A stretch of 52,329 bases of DNA, taken from contig CALXRG010000017.1 of the NCBI GenBank assembly GCA_944390825.1, positions 1 to 52,329 on the forward strand, in the 5' to 3' direction. Positions 7,429 to 16,314 of the stretch are shown here, one piece after another. Origin of the DNA: an uncultured Akkermansia sp. Lineage in GTDB: Bacteria > Verrucomicrobiota > Verrucomicrobiia > Verrucomicrobiales > Akkermansiaceae. Both the position numbers and the translations under genes were made by a program. The notes beneath the pieces are model-generated. The model had not been told where the DNA came from and did no database searches. It saw only the letters and a program-made list of their open reading frames with translations. How positions within the stretch are numbered: the first letter of the stretch is position 1; each line of letters starts with the position of its first letter.

Positions 7429-8556
7429 TCAGGAGCGGCGGAGGCCGCCGAGCATTTCTCCCAGTCCGGCGATCAGGGTCTGAGCGGCGGTGTCCAGCTC
7501 GGTCCGGACGTCTTCCGGGAGGTCTTTGCCGAGGTCGGCGAGGTCGGCTACGCGCATTTCCAGGACGCGGATGCGGGTGGCGGCGATGTCGTGGTTGAAG
7601 GTATCCTGCTGGGTGAGCAGGATGGTGGCCAGGATGTGTGAGATGATGCCGGCGTAGCTGGTGACGTAGGCTCCGGCGTGTTTTACGACGGATGAGGGGG
7701 AGGCGGGGTCGCGCATCAGGTGCCGCTGGACGGTGGCGGTCATGCGCGAGGCTTTCAGGAAGAGCTCGTGGTGCATGGCGCGGCGCAGCAGAGGTACGTG
7801 CTCGGCTGGCATGAAGTCCAGGACTTCAAAGTCTGCAACCGGTGTCTCGGGGGCGGGGGCTGTGCGGCTTTCTTCTTCAGCGGCGAGTTCGCCGAGGCGA
7901 TTGGGGCGGTCCATCACGTAGGCGACGCAGGCGGCGCCGCCCGGCTCGCCTGCGTATTTATCGCGTACGGAGGGGTAGATGGCCATGCAGGCTTCGGCCC
8001 GGTTGAGGCGGTAGTCCCAGTCGCAGAGGGGGAACTGGGGTGAGGCGGAGGTGAGACCGGGGCCGCGGTAGCGCTCGATGTTGTAGGCGACGTGGTTGCG
8101 CAGGGCGTCCATGTTGAGGAGGCGCTGGGCGTTGTCCTGTTCCCAGCTCATGTGCCACTGGGGCAGTGAGAGGGTGAAGGTGAAGGCTGAGCTGACGATG
8201 AGGATGCGCACGTTGCAGCCAAGGAAGAATTCGATGGCGAGGCTGTTGTTGAGTTCGCGGCGGTTGTTGTGCCCGGGGCTGCGAAGGGAGAGGGTGATGT
8301 CACCCGCGATGGCGTCCCCGGAGGAATCGCGCAGGGCTTGCAGGACGCTGAGTTCGCGTTCCTGCGGGGTGCTGGTGGTGGCGTTGTGGTTTTCAAACTC
8401 GACCCGGCAGCCGGCTATGTCCTGCAGGCAGTTGCCGCGCATCCGGCAGTGGAACGGCTCTTTGCCGTCGACGCACCAGAGGCGCAGGTCAATGAGGCCT
8501 TCCAGCGTGTTGTCGATGACGCCGCGCTGAATGAGGGGTGAGATGATAGCCAGCAT
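7429..8556 (-). CDS. Conserved-looking protein of unknown function (375 residues)
   Basis: I cannot assign a family. The start (MLAIISPLIQRGVIDNTLEG, then LIDLRLWC) has a cluster of Cys residues at CRMRGNCLQDIAGC. The middle is strand-rich (SLAIEFFLGCNVRILIVSSA). An acidic Ala/Pro-rich linker (EEESRTAPAPETPVA) separates it from a helical C-terminal half, which contains SYAGIISHILATILLTQQDT and a terminal segment suited to a coiled coil (ATRIRVLEMRVADLADLGK). No signal peptide is apparent. It lies between leuD (124 bases upstream) and the DeoR regulator (19 bases downstream), all on the minus strand. A CATACCTTC-type -10 lies eight bases before the start but without a good -35. Confidence 0.75.
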   Translation of the reverse strand: MLAIISPLIQRGVIDNTLEGLIDLRLWCVDGKEPFHCRMRGNCLQDIAGCRVEFENHNATTSTPQERELSVLQALRDSSGDAIAGDITLSLRSPGHNNRRELNNSLAIEFFLGCNVRILIVSSAFTFTLSLPQWHMSWEQDNAQRLLNMDALRNHVAYNIERYRGPGLTSASPQFPLCDWDYRLNRAEACMAIYPSVRDKYAGEPGGAACVAYVMDRPNRLGELAAEEESRTAPAPETPVADFEVLDFMPAEHVPLLRRAMHHELFLKASRMTATVQRHLMRDPASPSSVVKHAGAYVTSYAGIISHILATILLTQQDTFNHDIAATRIRVLEMRVADLADLGKDLPEDVRTELDTAAQTLIAGLGEMLGGLRRS

Positions 8557-8642
8557 GGGATGGGAAGGTATGGTTTGTCGCAGGGTGGGGTGACAGAGCG
8601 ATGAGTGGGATGGTACCGGGGCGCGGGCGGCTCCGGGAGGTG

Positions 8643-8671
8643 GCCACCCCAGGGGATTGGCCCGGGGTGGC
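8643..8671 (-). terminator. Possible terminator after leuD
   Basis: GCCACCCC and GGGGTGGC can pair around a 13-base loop in the leuD-hypothetical gap. No T run follows, so it may be only an attenuating hairpin. Confidence 0.35.
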
Positions 8672-8680
8672 TGCGCCCGG

Positions 8681-9286
8681 TCAGCTCAGGGAGGGGGCTG
8701 GTAGGCTTGCTGCCAGTTTGGCAACGGTTTCCGGGGCGTTCATGAGCTCGACGACGGCGTCCCAGCGCCCGCGGATGAGGGCTTCGCGGAAGTTGGCCTG
8801 CATCGTGATGGGGTAGCTCGCTTTCGCACAGCTCAGGGTCAGGTTCTCGAGGTTGACGGTCCACTGTGTGTCGGGTTCGCGGCGGGTGAGCTCGATGGCG
8901 GCTTCCAGGTCGGTATGCGCGGCGCAGACACAGGGCAGGCCGATGCCGGAGCTGTTGCCGATGAAGATCTCGGCAAAGGATTCTGCGACGATGGCTTGGA
9001 TGCCGGAGCGCTTGATGGCCTGAGGTGCATGCTCACGCGAGGAGCCGCAGCCGAAGTTCTCGCCGCCGAAGATGATGCAGGCGCCTGCGTGCGCCGGGTC
9101 GTCAATCGGGTGGTGCTTCGTGCTGCCGTCGGTGTTGAAGCGTTCGTCGTAGAACATGGTGCCGGCGAGCTCGTCGAAGGTGATGCACTTCAGGAAGCGC
9201 GAGGGGATGATGCGGTCGGTATCCATGTCTGCTCCCGGAACCGGGACGGCTTTGCCGGTGATGGTGATGATGGTGTTGAGGGGCAT
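8681..9286 (-). CDS. leuD: 3-isopropylmalate dehydratase small subunit
   Basis: 201 residues, typical length. LeuD forms the swivel domain that closes over the Fe-S subunit LeuC. The complex isomerises 2- to 3-isopropylmalate in leucine synthesis. Signatures: DMDTDRIIPSRFLK near residues 21-34 and FGGENFGCGSSREHAPQAIK near 73-92 (substrate-carboxylate-binding loop), then AESFAEIFIGNSSGIGLPC. It starts 14 bases after the leuC stop, so the two are translated from one mRNA. There is no GGAGG-like sequence before its ATG. leuA and leuB are not in the window. Confidence 0.97.
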   Translation of the reverse strand: MPLNTIITITGKAVPVPGADMDTDRIIPSRFLKCITFDELAGTMFYDERFNTDGSTKHHPIDDPAHAGACIIFGGENFGCGSSREHAPQAIKRSGIQAIVAESFAEIFIGNSSGIGLPCVCAAHTDLEAAIELTRREPDTQWTVNLENLTLSCAKASYPITMQANFREALIRGRWDAVVELMNAPETVAKLAASLPAPSLS

Positions 9287-9300
9287 GGCTAAAGGAGGGG

Positions 9301-10716
9301 TTAGGCGTTGATGTCAAAGACCTCGCGGGCGTCCGAGACTTGGCCGGTTACGGCTGCGGCTGCCGCCATGATGGGGCTCATCAGCAGGGTGCGTCCCGTC
9401 GGGCTGCCCTGGCGGCCTTTGAAGTTGCGGTTGCTGGTGCTGGCGCAGACCTGATCCCCGACGAGTTTGTCCGGGTTCATGGCCAGGCACATCGAGCAGC
9501 CTGCCAGCCGCCATTCAAAGCCTGCGGCGCGGAAGATGTCGGCAATGCCTTCTTCTTCGCACTGGCGGGCGGTCATCTGCGAGCCGGGGACGGCCAGGGC
9601 TTTGATGCCTGGCGCGACTTTCCGGCCCTTCAGCAGGGGAGCGACTGCGCGAAAATCGCTGATGCGGCCGTTGGTGCAGGAGCCGATGAAGACGACGTCT
9701 ACCGGCAGTCCTTTGATGGGGGTGCCGGGGGTCAGTTTCATGTACTCCAGGGCGGTGGTGCGTGCTTTGCGGGTTTCGGCGTCAGGGGCGTCGTCCGGGT
9801 TCGGGACGGTGCCGCTGATGCCGATGCTCATGTCGGGCGAGATGCCCCAGGTGACGGTGGGCTCAATCTCGTCTGCCGGGATGATTACGACGTCGTCATA
9901 GACGGCATCCGGATCGCTCGCAAAGGATTTCCAGCGCGCGACGGCGGCATCCCATGCTGCGCCTTTCGGGGCGTAGGGGCGGCCTTTCAGGTAGGTGAAG
10001 GTTTTTTCGTCCGGGTTGATGTAGCCGCAGCGGGCCGCGCCTTCGATGGCGAGGTTGCAGACGGTGAGGCGGCCATCCATGTCCATGCTGTCGATGACTG
10101 AGCCGGCAAATTCGTAGGCGTAGCCGAGGCCACCGTCTGCCCCGAGGCGGTGGATGATGTGCAGCGCGACGTCTTTGGCGGTGACGCCGGGGCGCAGGGT
10201 GCCTTCGACGCGCACTTGCCGGACTTTGAGCGGTGACATGGCGAGCGTCTGGGTCGCCAGGACGTCGCGCACCTGTGTCGTACCGATGCCCATGGCAATC
10301 GAGCCGACTGCGCCGTGGGTGGCGGTGTGCGAGTCGCCGCAGACGATGGTCATGCCGGGCTGGGTGATGCCGAGCTCGGGGCCGACCATGTGGACGATGC
10401 CTTGCTGTCCGGAGGGAAGGTCAAAGAGCCGGATGCCGTTTTCCGCGCAGTTGCGGCGCAGGGCTTCGAGCATGGTGACGGCCCGGGGGTCGGCAAAGGG
10501 CTCGTGCTGGTCATCTGTCGGGATGATGTGATCCGGTGTGGCGAAGATGCGCTCGGGGTGCAGTACCGGCAGCCCGAGCTCGCGGAGCATCGAGAAGGCT
10601 TGCGGTGAGGTGACCTCGTGGAGGTACATGGTGGCGATGAAGAGCTGCGTGCGCCCGTCCGGCAGGGTTCCTACCGTGTGCGCGTCCCATACTTTCTGGT
10701 ATAATGTCTTGCCCAT
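9301..10716 (-). CDS. leuC: 3-isopropylmalate dehydratase large subunit
   Basis: 471 residues, the expected size for the aconitase-family subunit carrying the [4Fe-4S] cluster. Cluster cysteines are seen in [14 protein letters not shown] and in [26 protein letters not shown] and [12 protein letters not shown] are further family motifs. The start is ATG 10716 ([13 protein letters not shown]), which matches LeuC N-termini; an upstream extension begins 5' of the promoter and is rejected. The promoter is 21 bases upstream of the ATG, a longer leader than at most genes here. Confidence 0.97.
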   Translation of the reverse strand: MGKTLYQKVWDAHTVGTLPDGRTQLFIATMYLHEVTSPQAFSMLRELGLPVLHPERIFATPDHIIPTDDQHEPFADPRAVTMLEALRRNCAENGIRLFDLPSGQQGIVHMVGPELGITQPGMTIVCGDSHTATHGAVGSIAMGIGTTQVRDVLATQTLAMSPLKVRQVRVEGTLRPGVTAKDVALHIIHRLGADGGLGYAYEFAGSVIDSMDMDGRLTVCNLAIEGAARCGYINPDEKTFTYLKGRPYAPKGAAWDAAVARWKSFASDPDAVYDDVVIIPADEIEPTVTWGISPDMSIGISGTVPNPDDAPDAETRKARTTALEYMKLTPGTPIKGLPVDVVFIGSCTNGRISDFRAVAPLLKGRKVAPGIKALAVPGSQMTARQCEEEGIADIFRAAGFEWRLAGCSMCLAMNPDKLVGDQVCASTSNRNFKGRQGSPTGRTLLMSPIMAAAAAVTGQVSDAREVFDINA

Positions 10717-10737
10717 AGTCTTGTCAGGGTGTAGCTG

Positions 10738-10766
10738 AATGTAGCATGCCGGAGGGGTGGCGTCAA
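10738..10766 (-). promoter_or_regulatory. Promoter of leuCD
   Basis: On the minus strand: -35 TTGACG (10766-10761), 17-base spacer, -10 TACATT (10743-10738), 21 bases to the ATG. No leucine-rich leader peptide or T-box is visible. Confidence 0.7.
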
Positions 10767-10942
10767 GGCTCATGACGGCGTTCTCTGTGCTGCTGACGTG
10801 CTTTCTCTCCGGTGTGGATGCAATGTGCGGTGTTGTGCTGAAGTCGGATGGCTGTGGTGCTGGCGAGGTGGGGAGCTGTGATGTTTGGCTGGCTTTTTTC
10901 CGGAGGCCTTATGCGGGGTTCCGGTGGTTTTTCTGGCCGGAT

Positions 10943-10973
10943 AAAAAGAGCCGGTCTTTTGCAAGACCGGCTC
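10943..10973 (-). terminator. Terminator after mdh
   Basis: On the minus strand: GAGCCGGTCTT, loop GCAA, AAGACCGGCTC, then TTTTTAT. A near-perfect 11-bp intrinsic terminator. Confidence 0.9.
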
Positions 10974-11004
10974 GGAATGGGAAGGTGGTTCTGTCCGTTT
11001 CGTA

Positions 11005-11991
11005 TCAGAGCAGGTCCTTGATGTCTGCGCGCTCGGCGAGGAGTTCCTGGCATGTGGCGTCAATCTTGGCGCGGGAGAACTCATCGATGGGCAGCCCTTC
11101 GACGATGGTGTGGGTGCCATCGGCGTTCGTGCGGGTCGGCTGGGAGCAGATGATGCCGGCGGGCAGGCCGTACTTGGTGCCGTCGGTGATGCTGCTCACG
11201 GAGAACCAGTCACCTTCGGGGGTGGGGGTGACGAGGTTCTTGATGGTCATGAGGGCGGCGTTGGCAGCGGAGGCGGCGGAGGAGGCGCCGCGGGCCTGGA
11301 TGATGGCGGCGCCGCGCTGCTGGACGGTCTTGATGAAGTCGCCCTTGAGCCACTCGATGTCGCTGATGACGTCGGTCACGGGTTTGCCGTTGATCTTGGC
11401 GTTGGTGAAGTCCGGGTACTGCGTGGAGGAGTGATTGCCCCAGATGACCATGTTGGTTACCGCGGCGACGGGAACTCCGGCTTTGGCTGCGAGCTGGCTC
11501 TTGGCGCGGTACTCGTCGAGCTGCGTCATGGCGAAGAAGTTTTCCTTGGGCATGCCGGTGGCGTTGTGGAGGGCGATGAGGCAGTTGGTGTTGCAGGGGT
11601 TGCCTACCACGAAGACTTTGCAGTCGGGGGCGGCGTTTTCGGCGATGGCTTTGCCTTGTCCCACGAATACTTTGCCGTTGATGCCGAGCAGATCTTTGCG
11701 TTCCATGCCGGCTTTGCGGGGCACTGAGCCGACGAGCATGCACCAGTTGGCGTCTTTGAAGGCTACGGCGGGGTCATCCGTGGCGACGATTTCCTGCACC
11801 AGGGGGAAGGCGCAGTCTTCCAGCTCCATCACGACACCCTTCAGCTTATCCAGGCAGGGGGTGATTTCCAGGAGCTTGAGCACGATGGGCTGGTCGGCAC
11901 CCAGCATCTCACCGGCTGCGATGCGGAACAGAAGGGAATATGAGATGTTGCCGGCGGCGCCGGTCACGGTCACGGTTACAGGTGTCTTCAT
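11005..11991 (-). CDS. mdh: Malate dehydrogenase (NAD-dependent)
   Basis: 328 residues. It interconverts malate and oxaloacetate with NAD in the TCA cycle or its reductive branch. The protein is of the cytosolic, two-domain '[20 protein letters not shown]' type. The loop [15 protein letters not shown] carries the substrate Arg residues, [10 protein letters not shown] the cofactor-pocket Asn, and [14 protein letters not shown] the catalytic His. Adding [13 protein letters not shown] at the C-terminal end, the match is to the MalDH type 2 family. The start is ATG 11991 ([11 protein letters not shown]), ten bases after the -10 box; an in-frame upstream extension runs through the promoter and is rejected. 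Monocistronic, with a strong terminator, and divergent from tRNA-Ser(GCT). Confidence 0.97.
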   Translation of the reverse strand: MKTPVTVTVTGAAGNISYSLLFRIAAGEMLGADQPIVLKLLEITPCLDKLKGVVMELEDCAFPLVQEIVATDDPAVAFKDANWCMLVGSVPRKAGMERKDLLGINGKVFVGQGKAIAENAAPDCKVFVVGNPCNTNCLIALHNATGMPKENFFAMTQLDEYRAKSQLAAKAGVPVAAVTNMVIWGNHSSTQYPDFTNAKINGKPVTDVISDIEWLKGDFIKTVQQRGAAIIQARGASSAASAANAALMTIKNLVTPTPEGDWFSVSSITDGTKYGLPAGIICSQPTRTNADGTHTIVEGLPIDEFSRAKIDATCQELLAERADIKDLL

Positions 11992-12001
11992 AACGCCGTT
12001 T

Positions 12002-12029
12002 ATTATGCTCTGCCGGCGCGTGGAGTCAA
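12002..12029 (-). promoter_or_regulatory. Promoter of mdh
   Basis: On the minus strand: -35 TTGACT (12029-12024), 16-base spacer, -10 CATAAT (12007-12002), ten bases to the ATG. Confidence 0.75.
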
Positions 12030-12089
12030 CCACAAAGTGCGGCATTGTCTTCTGAGTTGAAGTTTTTTCGTTTGGATGGATTTTTTGTG

Positions 12090-12118
12090 TTGACGAGTTT
12101 GCCGTGGCCTGCTACAAT
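12090..12118 (+). promoter_or_regulatory. Promoter of tRNA-Ser(GCT)
   Basis: -35 TTGACG at 12090-12095, 17-base spacer, -10 TACAAT at 12113-12118. Confidence 0.8.
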
Positions 12119-12136
12119 CGCCCCCACACAGCAGAT

Positions 12137-12226
12137 GGAGCGGTGGCTGAGAGGCTGAAAGCAACCGTTTGCTAAATGGTCGTACGGCGTTAAACCGTAC
12201 CGGGGGTTCGAATCCCCCCCGCTCCG
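12137..12226 (+). tRNA. tRNA-Ser (anticodon GCT)
   Basis: Acceptor GGAGCGG/CCGCTCC with discriminator G. The anticodon loop TTGCTAA gives GCT, which reads AGC/AGU. A long class II variable arm (CGTACGG/CCGTAC) and T arm GGGTTCGAATCC follow. 90 nt; CCA not encoded. Confidence 0.95.
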
Positions 12227-12230
12227 TAAG

Positions 12231-12264
12231 AAAGCCCGGTGTCCTTTGGGATGCCGGGCTTTTG
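12231..12264 (+). terminator. Terminator after tRNA-Ser(GCT)
   Basis: AAAGCCCGG and CCGGGCTTTT pair, with a further GTCC/GGAT region and TTTG loop. Confidence 0.8.
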
Positions 12265-12302
12265 TGCGCTGGGTGGGGGCGGTGAGTGATTCCGGGGCAG
12301 GT

Positions 12303-12344
12303 GCAATGCGCGGGGCCTTGGGCGCAATGCGCGGGGCCTTGGGT
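12303..12344. repeat. Tandem duplication of a 21-base unit
   Basis: Two adjacent copies of GCAATGCGCGGGGCCTTGGG plus one base (12303-12323, 12324-12344), differing only at the last base. Intergenic. Confidence 0.85.
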
Positions 12345-12410
12345 GAATGGAGGGTGGCTTGCCGGTGGGGAGGCGGGGTGATTGTATTCTGACAGCGGGG
12401 GATTTAGGCC

Positions 12411-12439
12411 TTGAATTCGGGGGGCTCTCCTGATACACT
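12411..12439 (+). promoter_or_regulatory. Promoter of the U32-like/metK operon
   Basis: -35 TTGAAT at 12411-12416, 17-base spacer, -10 TACACT at 12434-12439, ten bases to the ATG. No SAM riboswitch fold is visible between promoter and gene; there is no room for one. Confidence 0.75.
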
Positions 12440-12449
12440 CAGCTCCACG

Positions 12450-13421
12450 ATGCAGGAGTCAGTGTCACCATATGTGCACCCGGACTGGCCGAGGGCGGTT
12501 TGGGATGTGTCCGGGGCCTTCGCGGATGACCGGGAGTTGGTGTCGTTTTTTGATTACTGTAAGGAGGTTCTGGGGTTCGAGCCGTTCCATATTGTGCATG
12601 GTGCGCCGCTGTGTGAGTGGAACAGTGGACGGGTGATGAGGCATTTCACACGCTCTACAGAGGATGTGCGGGAGGCTGGTTTGGCTTACGCGGGGCGTGG
12701 CATTGCGGTTTACCTGACGTTTACGAATTTGTTCCTGGAGGAGAGTCATTTAAAGGAATCTTTCGGGAATGCGTTGTGCAAGTTTTTTGAGCACCATAAC
12801 CCGACGGGACGTAATGCGGTGATTGTGGCGAATGATTTGCTGCGTGACTACATCCGGCGGGAGTATCCGGGACTCCGGCTTGTTTCTTCGATTTTGAAGA
12901 TCACGCAGGAGTTCGGCAGGGGCAGGCTTGATGTCTACCGGCGCCTCGGCGAGGAATACGATGAGGTAATGGTGCATCCGGACGATGTGCTGCATCCCGA
13001 GTTCCTGGCCCAGTTGGAGAATAAGGAGAAGTATATCCTGCTGATCAATGAGTACTGCATTCGTCACTGCCCGATCCGCCATTTGCACTACCGTGACCTC
13101 TCTGAGGCGTCTCTGCATTTTTTGTCGCATGATGCCCGTCCGTTCGAGGAGCGGCAGTCGAAGAATGGTTGCCAGGATCTGCTGAGGATGCTGACGAATG
13201 AGCGCTATGGCGTGCTGGCATTGAATGTGCCGGAGATGAAGGCGCTTTACGACCTGGGGTTCCGTCATTTTAAGATTCAGGGGCGCGGTCACACCAATGC
13301 GATGCCCCTGCTGGCAGATATGCTGCGCTTGATTCTGAAGCCTGACGCTGATGATGAGAATGCAATGCATGCGACTTCTGTCCGTTTTTGGGAATCTCTT
13401 ATGCCAGTCACAACGCCATGA
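12450..13421 (+). CDS. U32-peptidase-like TIM-barrel protein A (function unknown)
   Basis: 323 residues. I do not recognise a named family, but the layout resembles the peptidase-U32/YhbU-UbiUV superfamily. Alternating strands and helices run from NAVIVANDLLRDYIRREYPG through RLVSSILK and EVMVHPDD to the central motif INEYCIRHCPIRHLHY (about 195-210), then FRHFKIQGRGHTN near 280-292, placed like the GxxxxKIEGR end strand of U32 proteins. The Asn-Glu-x-Cys-x3-Cys-Pro-x-Arg-x2-His motif suggests a metal or Fe-S site. U32 relatives hydroxylate tRNA, rRNA or quinones or act as proteases; which applies is unknown. ATG 12450 is chosen by promoter distance. Its stop overlaps the start of the paralogous next gene (ATGA), and metK follows. 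Confidence 0.7.
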   Translation: MQESVSPYVHPDWPRAVWDVSGAFADDRELVSFFDYCKEVLGFEPFHIVHGAPLCEWNSGRVMRHFTRSTEDVREAGLAYAGRGIAVYLTFTNLFLEESHLKESFGNALCKFFEHHNPTGRNAVIVANDLLRDYIRREYPGLRLVSSILKITQEFGRGRLDVYRRLGEEYDEVMVHPDDVLHPEFLAQLENKEKYILLINEYCIRHCPIRHLHYRDLSEASLHFLSHDARPFEERQSKNGCQDLLRMLTNERYGVLALNVPEMKALYDLGFRHFKIQGRGHTNAMPLLADMLRLILKPDADDENAMHATSVRFWESLMPVTTP

Positions 13422-14470
13422 GTGAGACACCTCCACCGCTTTCAGCACCGACGGAATCTGAAGCGCAGCAGTCGCTGCGTTATCTGGTGGCTGATTATCT
13501 GCCGGATTCGTATTGGATTCTGGAGGGGGCGTTCCGTTTTGATGCGGCGGTGCGCGAGTTGAGGAGAAATACGACGCTGGGACTTGGTTTCCGGGGGGTG
13601 GGACAGGTGGCGGGTGCGCCGCCTTGCTTGTGGAGTTTGGATTGGGGGGGGCAGCGGCGGGTGTTTTCCCAGAATGAGATCAGAGCCTTGCTGAAGGAGT
13701 ATGAGGAGGAACACGTCGGCGTAACGCTTGTTTTTGACAACCCGTGTGTGGCAGAGACGGAGCTGGATGATACGTACGGTCATATGCTGGTGACGGAGCT
13801 TCAGAATCACAATGCGGAGGGCAGGCATGCGCTTTGTGTGGCTCACGATGCTTTGGCTGAGAGCCTGCGTCAGCGTTACCCGAAGCTGCCGGTTATTTGC
13901 CATTACAATCGCCTGGTGGCAGAGCGGGGCCGCCGTACGCCTGCGTTGTATGAGTCGCTGTGCAAGCGCTATCACCGTGTGATGCTCCACCCGGCGGATG
14001 CGACACGGCCTTCGCTGTACCGTGCCCTGAGGCAACCCGAACGCTTCGATGTCGTGGTCAATGATTCCTGCCTGCGTACGTGCCCGGTGCGGCGCGAGCA
14101 TATGTTCCTCCTGGGGCAGCAGCGCAGAGCTCCTTACCAATCCGACCTGATGGTGCAGGCTCAGTTGCTGGTCGAGCGCGTGGATTGCCGGAGGGCGGTC
14201 GCGCCGGTGCCCGGGGTGAAAGCGCGTGGCTTCCTGACGCGCAAGGAGGCTCAGGAGTTGTATGCGGCGGGGTTCCGTGCTTTTTTTGTCCAGGGGGCTC
14301 AGTACCGCAATGAGATGACGCTGCTGTGGGATTACCTGCGTTGCGCGCTGGACTGGCAGCCCGCTCTGAGCAACAGAACATCCCATATTGCCGTGTCGGC
14401 TTTGGCTGCACTCAAACGACACACGCCTGCCCTGACCAGCGGTCTGCGGTCTTTCGATTTTCAACAATAA
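13418..14470 (+). CDS. U32-peptidase-like TIM-barrel protein B, paralogue of the preceding gene
   Basis: 350 residues. It repeats the plan of the upstream protein at low identity: [20 protein letters not shown] matches [28 protein letters not shown] matches [25 protein letters not shown] matches INEYCIRHCPIRHLHY, and [19 protein letters not shown] matches GFRHFKIQGRGHTNAMPLL. The Cys-x3-Cys-Pro-x-Arg-x2-His core is kept. The Glu of Asn-Glu has become Asp, and the Lys of the end strand is replaced (FFVQG), so the two copies have probably diverged in role or form a heterodimer, as UbiU and UbiV do. ATG 13418 overlaps the upstream stop by four bases (translational coupling). metK begins ten bases after its stop. 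Function not assigned. Confidence 0.7.
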   Translation: MSETPPPLSAPTESEAQQSLRYLVADYLPDSYWILEGAFRFDAAVRELRRNTTLGLGFRGVGQVAGAPPCLWSLDWGGQRRVFSQNEIRALLKEYEEEHVGVTLVFDNPCVAETELDDTYGHMLVTELQNHNAEGRHALCVAHDALAESLRQRYPKLPVICHYNRLVAERGRRTPALYESLCKRYHRVMLHPADATRPSLYRALRQPERFDVVVNDSCLRTCPVRREHMFLLGQQRRAPYQSDLMVQAQLLVERVDCRRAVAPVPGVKARGFLTRKEAQELYAAGFRAFFVQGAQYRNEMTLLWDYLRCALDWQPALSNRTSHIAVSALAALKRHTPALTSGLRSFDFQQ

Positions 14471-14480
14471 TACACAAGAC

Positions 14481-15659
14481 ATGAAACACCTCCATATCTT
14501 CACGTCTGAGTCCGTCGGTGAAGGCCATCCCGACAAGGTGGCTGACCTGATCTCGGACTCGATTCTCGATGCTTGCCTCGCACAGGATCCTGATAGCCGG
14601 GTCGCCTGTGAAACGCTGGTAAAGGATAATCACGTGGTGCTCGCCGGAGAGATCACGACAAAGGCCCAGCTGGATTATGAAGCAATCGTGCGTGATACCA
14701 TCCGCGCGATCGGTTACCGCACCGAAAAGGATGACCCCGTTTTCAATGCGGAGAGTGTGGATATCACGAATTATTTGTCGACGCAGAGCCCGGATATTGC
14801 GCAGGGCGTGGATGCACGCGAGGCGGAGGGCAAGGAGGGCTCTGAGCAGGGGGCTGGGGATCAGGGAATTATGTTCGGCTACGCGGCGAACGAGACGCCT
14901 GAGCTGATGCCTGCTCCTGTGATGTTTTCCCACCGCATCATGATTGAGCTGGCTCGCGTGCGGCACAGCGGGGAAGTGTCCTGGCTGCGCCCGGACAGTA
15001 AGAGTCAGGTGGCTGTGGAGTACGGCCCCGATGGTAAGCCCGCACGTATCCTGAATGTGGTGCTTAGCACACAGCATACAGAGGAGGTGGACATCGAGAC
15101 GATCCGCAGGTTCGGCCGTGAGTTGATTTGCCGGGTGCTGCCGGCGGAGCTGATCACGCCGGAGACGGAGTTTTTCATCAATCCCACCGGGCGTTTTGTG
15201 ATCGGAGGGCCGCATGGTGATTCCGGGCTGACGGGGCGCAAGATTATTGTGGATACATACGGTGGCATGGGGCGCCACGGCGGCGGGGCGTTCTCGGGCA
15301 AGGATTGCTCAAAGGTCGACCGCTCGGGTGCCTACATGTGCCGCTGGGTCGCCAAGCACGTGGTGGCCGCCGGTCTGGCGGACCGCTGCGAGCTTCAGGT
15401 GGCCTATGCGATTGGGCGGGCTGTCCCGCTGTCGATTATGCTTGACGTGGAGACCTACGGTACGGCCCGGCTCAGCGAGGAGGAAATTGTCGCGCGTATT
15501 CGCAAGGCTTTCTCGTTCAAGCCCGCGGATATGGTGAGTGTGCTCGGGCTCAAGCGGCCGATTTTCAGACACTCGACCAACTACGGCCATTTCACCAAGG
15601 CGGATTTGCCTTGGGAGCAGCTCGATGAGCAGCGGCTTGCTATCCTCCGCGAGGGGTGA
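14481..15659 (+). CDS. metK: S-adenosylmethionine synthetase
   Basis: 392 residues, full length. It makes S-adenosylmethionine from methionine and ATP with cleavage of the triphosphate. Motifs: [16 protein letters not shown] (11-26) with the catalytic His, [12 protein letters not shown] (124-135, the ATP hexapeptide), [18 protein letters not shown] (245-262) and [19 protein letters not shown] (267-285, the P-loop-like phosphate binder). In the last motif the usual Pro after Lys-Asp is Cys and the second Ala is Gly; catalytic Lys and Asp are kept. It is the third gene of the operon beginning at 12450, ten bases after the U32-like protein B. No SD precedes the ATG. The linkage suggests the U32-like pair might act in a SAM-linked process, though that is only positional. 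Confidence 0.97.
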   Translation: MKHLHIFTSESVGEGHPDKVADLISDSILDACLAQDPDSRVACETLVKDNHVVLAGEITTKAQLDYEAIVRDTIRAIGYRTEKDDPVFNAESVDITNYLSTQSPDIAQGVDAREAEGKEGSEQGAGDQGIMFGYAANETPELMPAPVMFSHRIMIELARVRHSGEVSWLRPDSKSQVAVEYGPDGKPARILNVVLSTQHTEEVDIETIRRFGRELICRVLPAELITPETEFFINPTGRFVIGGPHGDSGLTGRKIIVDTYGGMGRHGGGAFSGKDCSKVDRSGAYMCRWVAKHVVAAGLADRCELQVAYAIGRAVPLSIMLDVETYGTARLSEEEIVARIRKAFSFKPADMVSVLGLKRPIFRHSTNYGHFTKADLPWEQLDEQRLAILREG

Positions 15660-15917
15660 GAAGCCAAAGTTTCCCGCGCCGTGCCTTGTACGCCGGCGCG
15701 GCGGGGTGGCTGATGCGGGGCCGCACCTCTGTATAAGCCGAGAGGTGCTGCTCTGCCCCGTTTGTTCAAGCGAACGCTGAGCGGTTAATTTTAATCCGCT
15801 TACGTTTCTTGCCATGGTGCAGGTGCCTTTTCGCTTCCCGAGCTATAATCTGCTTGCGTTGTGCCGCCTAATAGGGTAGGGTGTATGCGGGAGCCGCGAG
15901 GAATGCTCTCTTTCGTA
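15660..15917. other. Gap after metK with hairpins
   Basis: No gene is seen. CCGCGCCG/CGGCGCGG (15674-15701) and GCACCTCT/AGAGGTGC (15723-15748) form two hairpins that may end metK transcription, though neither has a clean T run. A perfect TATAAT at 15844-15849 lacks a good -35 and points into the IS66 remnant. Confidence 0.45.
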
Positions 15918-16314
15918 GTAAGCACTCAACCAAAACCATTGTAGGCAGGCGTGCGAAAATAGAGGCCTATGTTTACATTGCCTCAAAACACCATTGCTTA
16001 CCTGCTCAAGGAACCCATCGACATGCGCTATGGCATGTTCCGCCTTCAGGGAGTCATTGCTCAGCTCATGCAGCAACCCATGCCCCGGGGTGCTTTCTAC
16101 TTTTTCATTAACAAAGGGCACAGCCTGCTCAAGGCCGTCTGGTTTGACGGCACCGGGCTGTGCCTCTTTTGCAAAAGGCTGGAAAAAGGCACCTTTACCT
16201 GGCCTCAACCGGCCTCCATCAGTGAGGAAAAATGGATGCAAATCACCCCCTCGGCCCGTAAGCACTCAACGAGCTCGCCCCTCCATCAGGGAGGTGAGCT
16301 CGTTGAGTGCTTAC
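15918..16314 (+). mobile_element. IS66-family remnant bounded by 13-base inverted ends
   Basis: The left end GTAAGCACTCAAC (15918-15930) is matched in inverted orientation by GTTGAGTGCTTAC ending at 16314. GTAAGC termini are characteristic of IS66-family elements. Only the tnpB (Orf2) gene is present; tnpA and the large tnpC transposase are missing, so the element cannot move by itself. No matching 8-base flanking duplication is visible (CTTTCGTA on the left against GCATCATC on the right). A third copy of the end sequence at 16258 forms one arm of an internal palindrome, suggesting nested insertion or end duplication. Confidence 0.65.

Noticed and set aside
12440..12449. SAM riboswitch controlling the metK operon
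   Set aside because: Only ten bases separate the -10 box from the first start codon, and the gap before metK itself is ten bases, so there is no room for one.
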